Shown piece after piece: positions 33,481 to 43,615 of a DNA stretch of 64,000 nt. The DNA comes from Sandaracinus amylolyticus (GTDB lineage Bacteria > Myxococcota_A > Polyangia > Polyangiales > Sandaracinaceae). The notes beneath the pieces are model-generated. The model was not told the DNA's origin and searched no databases. It worked only from the letters and a program-made list of their open reading frames with translations. Position 1 is the first letter of the stretch, and each line of letters opens with the position of its first letter. The stretch is from contig NZ_CP011125.1 of the NCBI RefSeq assembly GCF_000737325.1, forward strand, positions 3,720,001-3,784,000, written 5' to 3'. The translations under genes and the position numbers were made by a program.

Positions 33481-34166
33481 GCGCGCGCCTCCGCTTCGGT
33501 CCGCTCTCGATCTACCACGGACGCGCTCGGGCCTTCCTCGGTGACGTCGAGCGCGGCGCCGAGCCCTTCGACACGCGCCCAGAGCTCCGAGACGACCTCG
33601 TCGGGGGCCGCGCCCGCGACGTGCGCGAGCACGATCTGACTGCGCAGGGCCTCGAGCGCGCCCTCGAGCTCGACGAGCGCGCGATGGTCCTGGTCGCGCG
33701 CGTGCACGAGGCGCGCGACTCCGTCGCGGTGGAGGCGCGCGGTCGCCATCGCGCGCGACGTCGCGCCGCTGCGCTCGAGCTCGAGGAGGCGCGACTCGGC
33801 TGCTCGGAGATCGAACCCGGGTCGCGCGAGCGCGTCGTCGAGCCGAGCGATGCGCGCCATCGCGCGGTCGATGTCGGCGCGGATGCGCGTGGCAGCGTCG
33901 CGCGAGAGCAGCGGTGCGAGCGCGGTGCCCTCGGCCGCGACCAGCGCCTCGTCGAGCACCGCGTGCAGACGTCGCGCGAGCGGAGCGCGCGTGGTGTCGC
34001 GCTCCGGCGGCGCCAGCGCGATCGGCGCCCAGAGCGGCCACAATGCCCACGCGACGAGCGCGGAGGCGAGCCGCATCGGCAGCGCGCCCTGCTGGCGACG
34101 CGCGACCACCGTCGCTGCGATCGCGCCGACCACGAGATACAGCGCGAGGAGCTGGAGCGGGCTCAT
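33477..34166 (-). CDS. Membrane-anchored coiled-coil protein of the two-component operon
   Basis: 229 residues from ATG 34166 in an ATGA overlap. One N-terminal hydrophobic segment (MSPLQLLALYLVVGAIAATVV) and a second (about 36-55, LASALVAWALWPLWAPIALA), then a long helical cytoplasmic region with Ala/Arg/Asp/Leu heptads (DLRAAESRLLELERSG...). No family recognised. It might pass signals from the membrane proteins to the kinase, an inference from operon position only. Confidence 0.7.
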   Translation of the reverse strand: MSPLQLLALYLVVGAIAATVVARRQQGALPMRLASALVAWALWPLWAPIALAPPERDTTRAPLARRLHAVLDEALVAAEGTALAPLLSRDAATRIRADIDRAMARIARLDDALARPGFDLRAAESRLLELERSGATSRAMATARLHRDGVARLVHARDQDHRALVELEGALEALRSQIVLAHVAGAAPDEVVSELWARVEGLGAALDVTEEGPSASVVDRERTEAEARA

Positions 34167-34828
34167 CGCGCCTCGTCGTAGCGACCGGTCGCGGAGAGGC
34201 CCGAGCGCGCGAGCGCGTCGGCGAAGCTGCCTTCGCGCGCCCGCACGAACGGCACGTCCTCGGTGCGCGGCCGCACCAGCCACGGCCGGAGGATCCAGCT
34301 CGTCTGACCCGAGACGAGCAAGAACACGCTCGCGATCGCGACGGCGCTCGCGAGCTGTGCGAGCCCGCTACCGCCGAGCCCGCGCAGCAACACGGCGAGC
34401 GCGGCGATGCCCGAGAGCGCGAACGCGAGCGTCGCGGCGAGCGCGGTCGCGTGGTAGGCGAGCCCGCGATCGATCGCGAGCCAGAGCGCGGGCGCGAGCG
34501 CGAAGAGCACCAGCGCACCGCGCGCCGCCGACGCGAGGCTGAGCGCGACCACGCTCCGGAACGTCCAGCGCTGTCCGAGCGCGACACCGATCGCGTGGAA
34601 CGCAGGCACTCCGATGGCGAGCGTCGCGCAGAGCGCGAGTGGGAGCTTCAGCGCCGCGTACGCGATCTGCAGCCCGCCGCGGAACGAGCCGACGACGCCT
34701 CCGAACGCCGCCGCACCGCACACGATCGCGGCGAGCGACGTCGCGACCAGCGCGCGCAACGACTCGCCCTCGGTCGCGCGACGCGCGGCCTCGGCGGGAC
34801 GACGCAGGATGAGCTGCAGCTCGCTCAC
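34163..34828 (-). CDS. Multi-pass membrane protein
   Basis: 221 residues from GTG in a GTGA overlap. About five hydrophobic segments (ALVATSLAAIVCGAAAFGGVV; LKLPLALCATLAIGVPAFHAIGV; ALSLASAARGALVLFALAPALWLAI; ALAATLAFALSGIAALAVLL; LASAVAIASVFLLV) and a charged C-terminal tail (RPRTEDVPFVRAREG). No known family seen. It is related in general build to the next gene upstream, so both may be parts of one complex. Confidence 0.7.
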   Translation of the reverse strand: MSELQLILRRPAEAARRATEGESLRALVATSLAAIVCGAAAFGGVVGSFRGGLQIAYAALKLPLALCATLAIGVPAFHAIGVALGQRWTFRSVVALSLASAARGALVLFALAPALWLAIDRGLAYHATALAATLAFALSGIAALAVLLRGLGGSGLAQLASAVAIASVFLLVSGQTSWILRPWLVRPRTEDVPFVRAREGSFADALARSGLSATGRYDEAR

Positions 34829-35430
34829 GATGCACCTCCGAGGAGCACGGGGAGCAGCGCGCCCCAGACCCGCGTCGCGAGCGCGGTCGCGAACACCGCG
34901 AACCCGGCGAGCCCTCCGATCGCGATCGCGCGCGTGCGGAGATCGGCGTCGCCCAGCGCGCGCACGATCTCGCGCAGCACGTGTCCGAGCCCGACGACGC
35001 CGGCGAGCGCGAGCCCGGCGCGCGTGGTGAGCGCGGCGGCATCGGTGCTCTCGCTCGTCACGACGAAGAGCGCGATCGCGGGCGCCAGACCTGCGAGCAC
35101 CAGCCCGCTCGCGCCGATGCCGCGCGCGGCGGCCGCCGCGGTCGAGCGTGGATCGAGCGGCGCATCGGCGAGCGCGAGCAGCACGAACAGGCTCGGCACA
35201 CCCAGCGCGACCACCGCGAGGAGCGCGAGCGGGATCCCCGCCGCGTGCACTGCCATCGAGAGCACACCTTCGCGCGCGCCCATCGCGAGCCCCGCGATCG
35301 ACGCGAGCGCGAGCCCGACCGCGCCGCGTCGCGCGATCTCGATCACGTCCGCGCGGTCGATCGCGGCGTGCGCTCCCTGCTCGTTCGTTCGCGGATCGAC
35401 CGCCGCGAAGTCCCCCGTCGTGCTCGTCAC
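34825..35430 (-). CDS. Multi-pass membrane protein, first gene of the operon
   Basis: 201 residues from ATG? codon at 35430 on the minus strand (first in the run). About five hydrophobic segments, starting with AVGLALASIAGLAMG and ending with GLAGFAVFATALATRVWGALLPVLL. Hydrophilic N terminus (TGDFAAVDPRTNEQG). No family recognised. It begins a chain of six genes, all overlapping by four bases, which ends with response regulator, kinase and lipoprotein. Confidence 0.7.
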   Translation of the reverse strand: MTSTTGDFAAVDPRTNEQGAHAAIDRADVIEIARRGAVGLALASIAGLAMGAREGVLSMAVHAAGIPLALLAVVALGVPSLFVLLALADAPLDPRSTAAAAARGIGASGLVLAGLAPAIALFVVTSESTDAAALTTRAGLALAGVVGLGHVLREIVRALGDADLRTRAIAIGGLAGFAVFATALATRVWGALLPVLLGGAS

Positions 35431-35538
35431 CGCGACCTCCTCGCCGTCATGCGAGCAAGGTCGCGCGCGGCCGAGGAGCGAGCGGGGAGGGCGCTTCGAG
35501 ATCGCGAGGAGAGAAGATGGCGAAATCGTGGCGGCGGC

Positions 35539-35913
35539 TCAGTCGCGCGCGAGGAAGGCGCGGGCCTCGCCCTCGTCGAGCGTGATCAGCTCGCGCTCGC
35601 GCGAGCCCGCCTCCTCGTACACCGAGCGACGCTGCTGCATCGCGACCGTCGGCGAGTCGGTCAGCACCGCGCGCCGCAGGAACCCGGGCAGCGACGCCGC
35701 CGCGCGCCGCAGCTCGGTGAAGAGCGACGCGGACTCGATGTCGAGCGGGGTGAGCCCGCGGAGATCGCCGAGCACCTTGAACGGCTCACCGCCCGTCGCG
35801 GCGAGCGCCGACGAATGCGCGCGCGAGAGCGCCCGCATCTGCGGGGCCGTCACCTGGTGCACCAGTCGAAGCGTCATCAACCGCGTCGACGGGTCGAACT
35901 CGATGCTCCACAT
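35539..35913 (-). CDS. STAS/SpoIIAA-like hypothetical protein
   Basis: 124 residues from ATG 35913 (MWSIEFDPSTRLMTLRLVHQV). The alternating beta and helix segments, RLMTLRLVHQVTAPQMRALSR and KVLGDLRGLTPLDIESASLF, resemble SpoIIAA-like proteins that bind membranes or partner proteins. No catalytic residues are visible. An ATG nine codons earlier (35940) is possible. Lies 108 bases upstream of the two-component operon on the same strand. Confidence 0.7.
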   Translation of the reverse strand: MWSIEFDPSTRLMTLRLVHQVTAPQMRALSRAHSSALAATGGEPFKVLGDLRGLTPLDIESASLFTELRRAAASLPGFLRRAVLTDSPTVAMQQRRSVYEEAGSRERELITLDEGEARAFLARD

Positions 35914-36010
35914 GATTGCTGCTGCCCACGGGAACGGCACCGAGACGAACGCCCGACCAGCTCGTGCGAGCGGGTCGGGCGTCGGTCACATCGATCGCAC
36001 GAGAACGCGA

Positions 36011-37381
36011 TCACTGGCAGGCGGCCGGGACCTCGCGGCCGAGCGCCTGCAGGCCGGCACGCCAGCCGTCGATCGCCGACTGGCAGCCCGTCTCCGCGCC
36101 CGCCGGCATGCTGTTGTACATGCCGCAGTCGACGACGCCGGGCGTGCCCATCGCCGAGAGATAGGCGTTGCAGCACTCGGCCGCGCGGCCGCAGACGCTG
36201 CCGCCGCCGCCCGCACCGGGGTCGGCGGGAACGGTCGTGCCGTCGGGCGCGACCACCGGCGTCGGCGCCATCGCGGCCATGCCGCCGCAGACGACGTTGT
36301 AGACGATGCTCGACACGCAGCAGAACATGAAGAGCACGCCGCAGCCGATCGCGACGTACTTGCCGGTGTTGCTCTTCGCGGGGCCACCGGGCGCCGCGGG
36401 CGCCCCGCCCATCGGGGGCTGAGGACCACCCGGCGGGCCTCCACCGAAGCCACCCGGGGGCGCGCCCGGAGGCGGCGCACCGAAGCCACCGCCCGGCGGC
36501 GGACCGCCCGGAGGCGCGCCGAAGCCACCCGGCGGCGGACCGCCCGGAGGCGCGCCGAAGCCTCCACCCGGCGGCGGTGCACCGAAGCCACCACCCGGCG
36601 GCGGGGTGCCCGGACCACCGCCCGGAGGCGCGCCGAAGCCACCACCCGGAGGCGGTGCGCCGAAGCCACCACCCGGCGGCGGGGTGCCCGGACCACCGCC
36701 CGGAGGCGCGCCGAAGCCACCACCCGGAGGCGGCGCACCGAAGCCGCCCGGCGCGTTGCTGCTCGGCGGCGGCGCCCCGAACCCGCCGGACGCGTCACTC
36801 GGCGGGGGCGCGCCGAAGCCACCCGGAGGCGGCGCACCGAAGCCACCGCTCGGCGGCTGCGCGCCGAAGCCACCGCTCGGCGGCGGCGCCCCGAACCCAC
36901 CGCCCGGCGGCGGCGTGCCCGGCCCACCGCCCGGAGGCGCACCGAAGCCACCGCCCGGAGGCGGCGCGCCGAAGCCACCGCCCGCGCTCGGCGGCGGCGC
37001 CCCGAAGCCACCACCCGCGCTCGGGGGCGGCGCGCCGAATCCACCACCCGGAGGCGGCGCCCCCGGAGGCGCGCCCGGCGGCGGCGTCATCGGGCCCAGC
37101 ATGGTCGCCTGGAACGCGAGGTTCTGCTTCTGTCCCCCGGCCTCGGCGGGCGGTGCGCCCTGCGGCGGCGGCGGTCCCGGCGGCGCGCCCTGCGGCGGCG
37201 GTCCCGGCGGCGCGCCACCGGCGGCCGGAGCACCCGGCTTCGGCGGCGTCACGCCCGTCATCATCATCGTGCCCTTGAACTTCGAGCCGGCTGCCTTGGG
37301 CTTCAGGCCGGTGCCGCACGCGACGCACTGGGTCGCCGTGTCGGTGTTCGGTTTTCCGCAGTTGGGACAGAAGACGGTCAC
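36011..37381 (-). CDS. Zinc-ribbon membrane protein with long Pro/Gly-rich repeat
   Basis: 456 residues from GTG 37381, which has GGAGG six bases upstream. Order: N-terminal zinc ribbon FCPNCGKPN...QCVACG (about 3-25); Lys-rich KFKGTMMMTG; a ~230-residue Pro/Gly region made of PPPGGGFGAP-like units (about 100-320); a membrane segment (YVAIGCGVLFMFCCVSSIVY, about 345-365); and a small Cys-rich C-terminal domain with CNAYLSAMG and CGMYNSMP. Zinc ribbon plus disordered Pro/Gly region is a common build among myxobacterial membrane proteins of unknown role. Confidence 0.75.
   Translation of the reverse strand: MTVFCPNCGKPNTDTATQCVACGTGLKPKAAGSKFKGTMMMTGVTPPKPGAPAAGGAPPGPPPQGAPPGPPPPQGAPPAEAGGQKQNLAFQATMLGPMTPPPGAPPGAPPPGGGFGAPPPSAGGGFGAPPPSAGGGFGAPPPGGGFGAPPGGGPGTPPPGGGFGAPPPSGGFGAQPPSGGFGAPPPGGFGAPPPSDASGGFGAPPPSSNAPGGFGAPPPGGGFGAPPGGGPGTPPPGGGFGAPPPGGGFGAPPGGGPGTPPPGGGFGAPPPGGGFGAPPGGPPPGGFGAPPGGPPPGGGFGAPPPGAPPGGFGGGPPGGPQPPMGGAPAAPGGPAKSNTGKYVAIGCGVLFMFCCVSSIVYNVVCGGMAAMAPTPVVAPDGTTVPADPGAGGGGSVCGRAAECCNAYLSAMGTPGVVDCGMYNSMPAGAETGCQSAIDGWRAGLQALGREVPAACQ
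36420..37090. repeat. Tandem Gly/Pro codon repeats (GGGFGAPP-type)
   Basis: Within the zinc-ribbon protein gene. About two dozen units built on P-P-P-G-G-G-F-G-A-P with variants (SAGGGFGAPPP, GGPPGGGFGAP). On the + strand the unit reads 'GGCGCACCGAAGCCACC-ACCCGG-AGGC'. The repeats are near identical in places, so this stretch is prone to length changes and to assembly errors. Confidence 0.85.
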
Positions 37382-37719
37382 TTGCGCCTCCAGGAGGACC
37401 AATGCTTCATGACTGAGAAGCGTCCCCCTCGCTGGATCGAAGGTCCCTCGACAGCGCTCCGGGCCTCGATCGCGCCGAAGACTACACGCACGTCGACACC
37501 GATGGGAAGCCTGTTCTCGCGCGCGGGCGTCCTCGCTTGACAGCCTCATTGGAGCGGCCTAGCGTCCGCCCGCCCGAAGGCCCCTCTCGCGCATTTGTGC
37601 GAGCGCGCCTCTCGCGAGCGAGCGCGAGCTCCGAGGAGCCGCGCGACCTCGCGGCGGAGGGCATGCGTTTCCTAGAAGCAGCCTCACTCACCGAGGCGAG
37701 TGGCCGGGCACGGAGCACG
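37382..37719. other. 338-base intergenic region with the complex I operon promoter
   Basis: Between divergent genes. Contains the ribosome binding site of the zinc-ribbon gene at its left edge and the promoter TTGACA-17-TAGCGT (37537-37565) for the nuo genes. The stretch 37566-37719 would be a leader of about 150 bases. No convincing gene is seen; an in-frame extension upstream of NuoE lacks codon character. Confidence 0.5.
37537..37565 (+). promoter_or_regulatory. Probable promoter of the nuo operon
   Basis: TTGACA (37537-37542), 17 bases, TAGCGT (37560-37565). The -35 is perfect, the -10 weak. Confidence 0.5.
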
Positions 37720-38265
37720 ATGGCGTTCACCCTCTCCGCAGAGCACGAGAAGATCGTCGACGAGCTGATCGCGCGGTACCCGACGAAGCAGGCCGCGTGC
37801 ATCCCGGTGCTCCACCTCTGCCAGCGCCAGGTCGGCTGGGTGAGCCCCGACGTGGTCGCCTACGTCGCGACGCGGCTCGGAATGGCCGCGAGCGAGGTGC
37901 AAGGCGTCGTCACGTTCTACACGATGTACGCGCAGCATCCGCCCGGGAAGCACACCGTCTGGGTCTGCAGGACGCTCTCCTGCGAGCTGATGGGCGCGAA
38001 GACGATCCAGGAGCACCTGGAGCATCGCCTCGGCTGCCACGCGGGCGAGACCAGCGCGGACGGCACGTTCACGCTGAAGAAGGCGGAGTGCCTCGCGGCC
38101 TGCGGCTACGGCCCGATGGTGCAGATCGACGATCAGTTCTTCGAGAACCTGACCGTCGAGAAGCTCGACGCGCTGCTCGATCGCATCGCGCGAGGCGAGA
38201 CGCCCACCCAGGAAGAGACCGCCTGGTACCCGAACGCCGCCGCCGCGACGACCAGCGGCAGCTGA
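37720..38265 (+). CDS. nuoE: NADH-quinone oxidoreductase subunit E
   Basis: 181 residues from ATG 37720 (GGAG five bases upstream). Thioredoxin-like [2Fe-2S] protein of the NADH dehydrogenase module: the four cluster ligands are Cys83, Cys88, Cys124 and Cys128 (CRTLSC and CLAAC patterns). The N-terminal helix region HEKIVDELIARYPTKQAACIP and GMAASEVQGVVTFYTMY are typical. First gene of the partial complex I operon. Confidence 0.97.
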   Translation: MAFTLSAEHEKIVDELIARYPTKQAACIPVLHLCQRQVGWVSPDVVAYVATRLGMAASEVQGVVTFYTMYAQHPPGKHTVWVCRTLSCELMGAKTIQEHLEHRLGCHAGETSADGTFTLKKAECLAACGYGPMVQIDDQFFENLTVEKLDALLDRIARGETPTQEETAWYPNAAAATTSGS

Positions 38266-38305
38266 ACCTCCCTCGCTCTTCCTCTACGCGACCGGCCGGA
38301 GAGTC

Positions 38306-39696
<1,391 letters not shown>

Positions 39697-39700
<4 letters not shown>

Positions 39701-40401
39701 GCACCAGCGGCGAGCTCCTCTTCCTGGTCTGCGGGTTCGCGGCGACGATCGCCGCGGTCCTGACCGTCACGATGCGCAACCCGCTGCGCTCGGCGATCGC
39801 GCTGCTCGTGCACGTGATCTCGCTGGCGGGTCTGTACCTGACGCTGCACGCGCACCTGCTCGCGGCGATCCAGCTGATCGTCTACGCGGGCGCGATCGTC
39901 GTGCTCTTCGTCTTCGTCATCATGCTGATCGGGCCAGGCGCGATGGAGCATCGCGCCGACACCCGCGGCTGGGTGATGAAGACGATCGGCGGCGGTCTGA
40001 TCGTGCTGTTCGCGGGCGCGATCACGTTCTCGGTCGGCGAGGCCACCGCGCCCGAGGTCGCGATCGCGACGTGCGACGGCAGCGATCCGGCGTGCCGCGA
40101 GTTCGGCAGCGTCGAGGCGCTCTCGGACTCGATCTACCGGCAGGCGGCGGTGCCCTTCGAGCTCGTGTCGATGCTGCTGCTCGTCGCGATCATCGCGGCG
40201 ATCGGCACGGCGCGCGGTCGCACCGCGGCGCAGAAGGACGAGGCCGATCCCGTCGAGGCGCGCCGCATGGCGCTGCGCCCGTTCGCGAACGACGCGGAAG
40301 CGCCTTCGCTGAACCCCGCGAAGATCTCGACGGTGGGCCAGGGCCCGCCGCATCCGCTCGAGATCGGCAACGAGAGCGACGGCGAGACGCCGGCCGAGTG
40401 A
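39697..40401 (+). CDS. nuoJ: NADH-quinone oxidoreductase subunit J
   Basis: 234 residues with five predicted membrane segments. NuoJ landmarks: MRNPLRSAIALLVHVISLAGLYL (the pi-helix-bearing TM3 lies near LLAAIQLIVYAGAIVVLFVFVIML). Part of the proton-pumping membrane arm next to NuoH, A and K. The hydrophilic C terminus of about 60 residues is longer than in E. coli. Confidence 0.95.
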
Positions 40402-40420
40402 GAGGCAGAGGGAGCAGACG

Positions 40421-40729
40421 ATGGAGATCGGGCTCGGTACCTACCTCGCGCTCGCCGCGGTGCTCTTCGGCATCGGCGCGCTCGGGTTCCTCACGCGCCG
40501 CAACATGCTGCTCCAGCTCATGTCGATCGAGATCATGCTGAACTCGGTCAACCTGACGCTGGTCGCGTTCAACCGGTGGAATCCGGAGTCTCACGTGGGC
40601 CAGGTGTTCGCGTTCTTCGTCATCGCAGTGGCCGCGGCGGAAGCCGCAGTGGGCCTCGCGATCCTGATCAGCCTCTTCCGCCTGAAGAAGTCGGTCGAGA
40701 GCGATCGCGCCGACCTGCTTCGTCACTGA
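40421..40729 (+). CDS. nuoK: NADH-quinone oxidoreductase subunit K
   Basis: 102 residues with three membrane segments, the usual size. Landmarks: LGFLTRRNMLLQLMSIEIMLNSVNL, with the conserved Glu of TM2 (MSIEIMLN) that takes part in proton translocation, and VFAFFVIAVAAAEAAVGLAI with the second Glu. RBS GGGAGC about eight bases before the ATG. Confidence 0.97.
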   Translation: MEIGLGTYLALAAVLFGIGALGFLTRRNMLLQLMSIEIMLNSVNLTLVAFNRWNPESHVGQVFAFFVIAVAAAEAAVGLAILISLFRLKKSVESDRADLLRH

Positions 40730-40753
40730 CGTCTACGGAGCCGAGAGCCGACC

Positions 40754-43615
40754 ATGGACTTCGACTTCTCCTTGCCGACGAACCCGGCGCCGATGCTGCT
40801 GTGGATCGTCCTGCTGCCGCTGCTCGGCGCGATCATCAACGGCTTCTTCGGTCGCGGCGCGGCCAAGGGCCTGGTGAGCGGCGTCGCCGTCGGCACCGTC
40901 GCGACCTCGTTCCTGCTCGCGCTCTACTGCTTCACGATGCTCGTCCTCGCGGGCGAGGGTGAGCACGCGGGCAACACGGCGATCACGCTCGACCTCTACC
41001 GCTGGTTCTCGGTGACGGTCGGCGAGGACTCGGTGCCCGTGAACGTGCGGTTCACGATGGATCACCTGTCCGGGATCATGACCGTGATGGTCACGGGCAT
41101 CGCGTCGCTCATCCATCTGTACTCGACCGAGTACATGGGCGACGACCCGTCGTACCCGAGGTTCATGACGTATCTGAACCTCTTCACGGCCTCGATGCTG
41201 ATCCTCGTGCTCGGCTCGAACCTGCCGCTGATGTTCGTCGGCTGGGAAGGCGTCGGGCTCTGCTCGTACCTGCTGATCGGGTTCTGGTGGGAGAACCCGG
41301 CGTACGCGGCCGCGGGGCGCAAGGCGTTCGTCGTCAACCGCATCGGCGACTTCGGCGTGCTCATCGGCACGTTCCTGCTGCTCGGCTCGGCGCACACGTT
41401 CGAGTTCGCCGAGATCAACGCGGGCGTGATCGAGTACGGCCAGCGTCAGGTCGAGCTCGGCGGGTTCCCGATCGGGATCACGATCGCGGGCGCGGCGGCA
41501 TTCTTCCTGTTCATCGGGTGCACCGGCAAGAGCGCGCAGCTGCCGCTCTACGTGTGGCTCCCCGACGCGATGGCCGGTCCGACGCCGGTCTCCGCGCTCA
41601 TCCACGCCGCGACGATGGTCACCGCGGGCGTGTACCTGTGCTGCCGTCTCTCGCCCGTCTTCATGATGAGCGAGAACGTGATGGCGCTGATCGCCGTCAC
41701 CGGCGCGCTCACTGCGCTGCTCGGCGCGTCGATCGGCGTCGTGCAGACGCAGATGAAGCGCATCCTCGCGTACTCCACCGTCAGCCAGCTGGGCTTCATG
41801 TTCGCGGCGGTCGGCATGGGCGCGTTCGCGGCCGGCATCTTCCACGTCTTCACGCACGCGTTCTTCAAGGCCTGCCTCTTCCTCGGCGCGGGCTCGGTGA
41901 TGCACGCGATCCACGCGCACGGCGACGCGGACATCCGCTGGCTCGGCGGCATGAAGAAGTACATGCCGCGCACGCGCGCGACGTTCCTGATCTCGTGCCT
42001 CGCGATCGCGGGCTTCCCGCTGACGAGCGGCTTCTTCTCGAAGGACGAGATCCTCTTCGGCGCGCTCGAGGGCTCGGCGCACCTCGGGTGGGTCGGCTAC
42101 GCGGTCTTCGTGATGCTCGCGGTCGCGGCGTTCCTGACCGCGTTCTACATGTTCCGCCTCTACTTCCTCACGTTCGAGGGAGAGTTCCGCGGCGGTCACG
42201 CGCCCGGCGATCACGGGCACGGGCACGGTGACGAGCACCACGCGGAGCCGCACGAGTCGGGCGACGCGGTGACGATCCCGCTGATGGTGCTCGCGGCCGG
42301 CGCGCTCATCGTCGGCTTCCTCGGGCTGCCGCACTGGCTCGGCGACGTCCTGCACGTGCACTGGAACCTCTGGTCGCCGTGGCTCACGGGGCACGAGGGC
42401 GAGCACGGCGCGGTCGCGGCGTTCGCGGCCGGTGCACACGAAGGCGGGCTGAGCCCGACGATGCTCGGCGTGATCGCGATGTCGGTCGGCACCGCGGTCG
42501 GTCTCGGCGGCATCGGGCTCGCGTACTCGTGGTTCGGCAAGGCCGACGCGATCGCGCCGGAGCGCGAGACGCTCATCGTGCGCATCGCGGTGATCGCGGG
42601 AGGCGTCATCGGCGTCGCGCTCTGTGTGCTGCTCGGCCTCGAGATCGCGCAGACGACCCACACCGCGGCGATCGTCGCGATGGTGCTCGGCCTGATCGTG
42701 CTCGGCGCGATGTCGCTCTTCGCGCTCTACGTCGGCGCGAACCCGCGCGTCGACACGTACCGCTGGGCGATGGACAAGTGGCGCGTCGACGAGCTCTACG
42801 GGAAGACCATCGTGGGGCCGCTCCGCGGCACCTCGGTCGTCTCGGCGAACATCGACCGCATCTTCGTCGACGGCCTGCTCACGTGGGTGCCGGCGCAGGC
42901 TGCGCGCGGGATCGGCTGGGTGCTCACGCGCGCCCAGAACGGCGTGATCTACGCGTACACGATCGGCCTCACGGTCGGCGCGGCCGGGCTGATCTGGTGG
43001 TTCACGTACCCGCACACGAGCCTCGTCGGCGAGGCGCAGGACGCGAACGTCGTCTGGACCGCGGATCGCGGCCCCGGGTACGAGTACCGCTGGGACTTCG
43101 ACAGCGACGGCGACTGGGACACCGACTGGTCGACCGAGAGCACGGCGACGCACTCGTACGGCGGCGACGACGCGTTCTACGGCCTCGTCGCGGTGCTCGA
43201 GGCGGGCGCGCTCGACGTCGAGCCGATCGAGATCGAGCTCTCGGAGGAGCCCGCGAGCGTGCCGGTCGATCGACTGCCCGTCGAGTGGGCGCGCGCGCCC
43301 GGCGAGGGCGAGGACGCGCCGCGCGATCCCGCGCCGCCGACCGTGCGCCTCGAGGGCGGCCAGGTCGTGCTCGCCGCGAACGACGCGGTGGTGCGCGGCG
43401 GGACGCAAACCGACGAGGATCGCGAGGCGGGCACGTTCCGCCTCTCGCCCGGAGACACCGCGCGCATCGGGCTCGCGGGCCTCCGCATCGCCGTGCGAGC
43501 GCGCGCGACCGTCCAGGTGCGCAACGCGTTCGGCAACTTCACCCGCGCGCGCGAGGAGCTGACCCTCCGCGTGCCCCACACCGAGCTCGAGCCGATCGCG
43601 AGGACCGAGCGATGA
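40754..43615 (+). CDS. nuoL: NADH-quinone oxidoreductase subunit L with C-terminal extension
   Basis: 953 residues, much longer than the usual 610-750. Core: HLYSTEYMG, GWEGVGLCSYLLIGFWW (Glu in TM5), LPDAMAGPTPVSALIHAATMVTAG (TM7-8 with Lys and broken helices), HAFFKACLFLGAG. A His-rich loop (DHGHGHGDEHH) follows at about 485-497. The long amphipathic HL helix region and last TM are present up to about 765. After WFTYPHTSL, residues ~770-953 are an added hydrophilic domain, beginning with YEYRWDFDSDGDWDTD, PKD-like or calcium-binding in look. Confidence 0.95.
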   Translation: MDFDFSLPTNPAPMLLWIVLLPLLGAIINGFFGRGAAKGLVSGVAVGTVATSFLLALYCFTMLVLAGEGEHAGNTAITLDLYRWFSVTVGEDSVPVNVRFTMDHLSGIMTVMVTGIASLIHLYSTEYMGDDPSYPRFMTYLNLFTASMLILVLGSNLPLMFVGWEGVGLCSYLLIGFWWENPAYAAAGRKAFVVNRIGDFGVLIGTFLLLGSAHTFEFAEINAGVIEYGQRQVELGGFPIGITIAGAAAFFLFIGCTGKSAQLPLYVWLPDAMAGPTPVSALIHAATMVTAGVYLCCRLSPVFMMSENVMALIAVTGALTALLGASIGVVQTQMKRILAYSTVSQLGFMFAAVGMGAFAAGIFHVFTHAFFKACLFLGAGSVMHAIHAHGDADIRWLGGMKKYMPRTRATFLISCLAIAGFPLTSGFFSKDEILFGALEGSAHLGWVGYAVFVMLAVAAFLTAFYMFRLYFLTFEGEFRGGHAPGDHGHGHGDEHHAEPHESGDAVTIPLMVLAAGALIVGFLGLPHWLGDVLHVHWNLWSPWLTGHEGEHGAVAAFAAGAHEGGLSPTMLGVIAMSVGTAVGLGGIGLAYSWFGKADAIAPERETLIVRIAVIAGGVIGVALCVLLGLEIAQTTHTAAIVAMVLGLIVLGAMSLFALYVGANPRVDTYRWAMDKWRVDELYGKTIVGPLRGTSVVSANIDRIFVDGLLTWVPAQAARGIGWVLTRAQNGVIYAYTIGLTVGAAGLIWWFTYPHTSLVGEAQDANVVWTADRGPGYEYRWDFDSDGDWDTDWSTESTATHSYGGDDAFYGLVAVLEAGALDVEPIEIELSEEPASVPVDRLPVEWARAPGEGEDAPRDPAPPTVRLEGGQVVLAANDAVVRGGTQTDEDREAGTFRLSPGDTARIGLAGLRIAVRARATVQVRNAFGNFTRAREELTLRVPHTELEPIARTER

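Noticed and set aside
36606-37412. Plus-strand Pro/Gly frame (PGPPPGGAPKPPPGGGAP) opposite the zinc-ribbon gene.
   Set aside because: It is the antisense of the Gly/Pro codon repeat; the minus frame has the zinc ribbon, membrane segment and RBS.
40733-43579. A 948-residue open frame on the minus strand opposite nuoL, and similar long antisense frames elsewhere.
   Set aside because: High GC at third positions keeps antisense frames open; the residues are Arg/Asp/Glu/His low-complexity and the + strand gene is certain.
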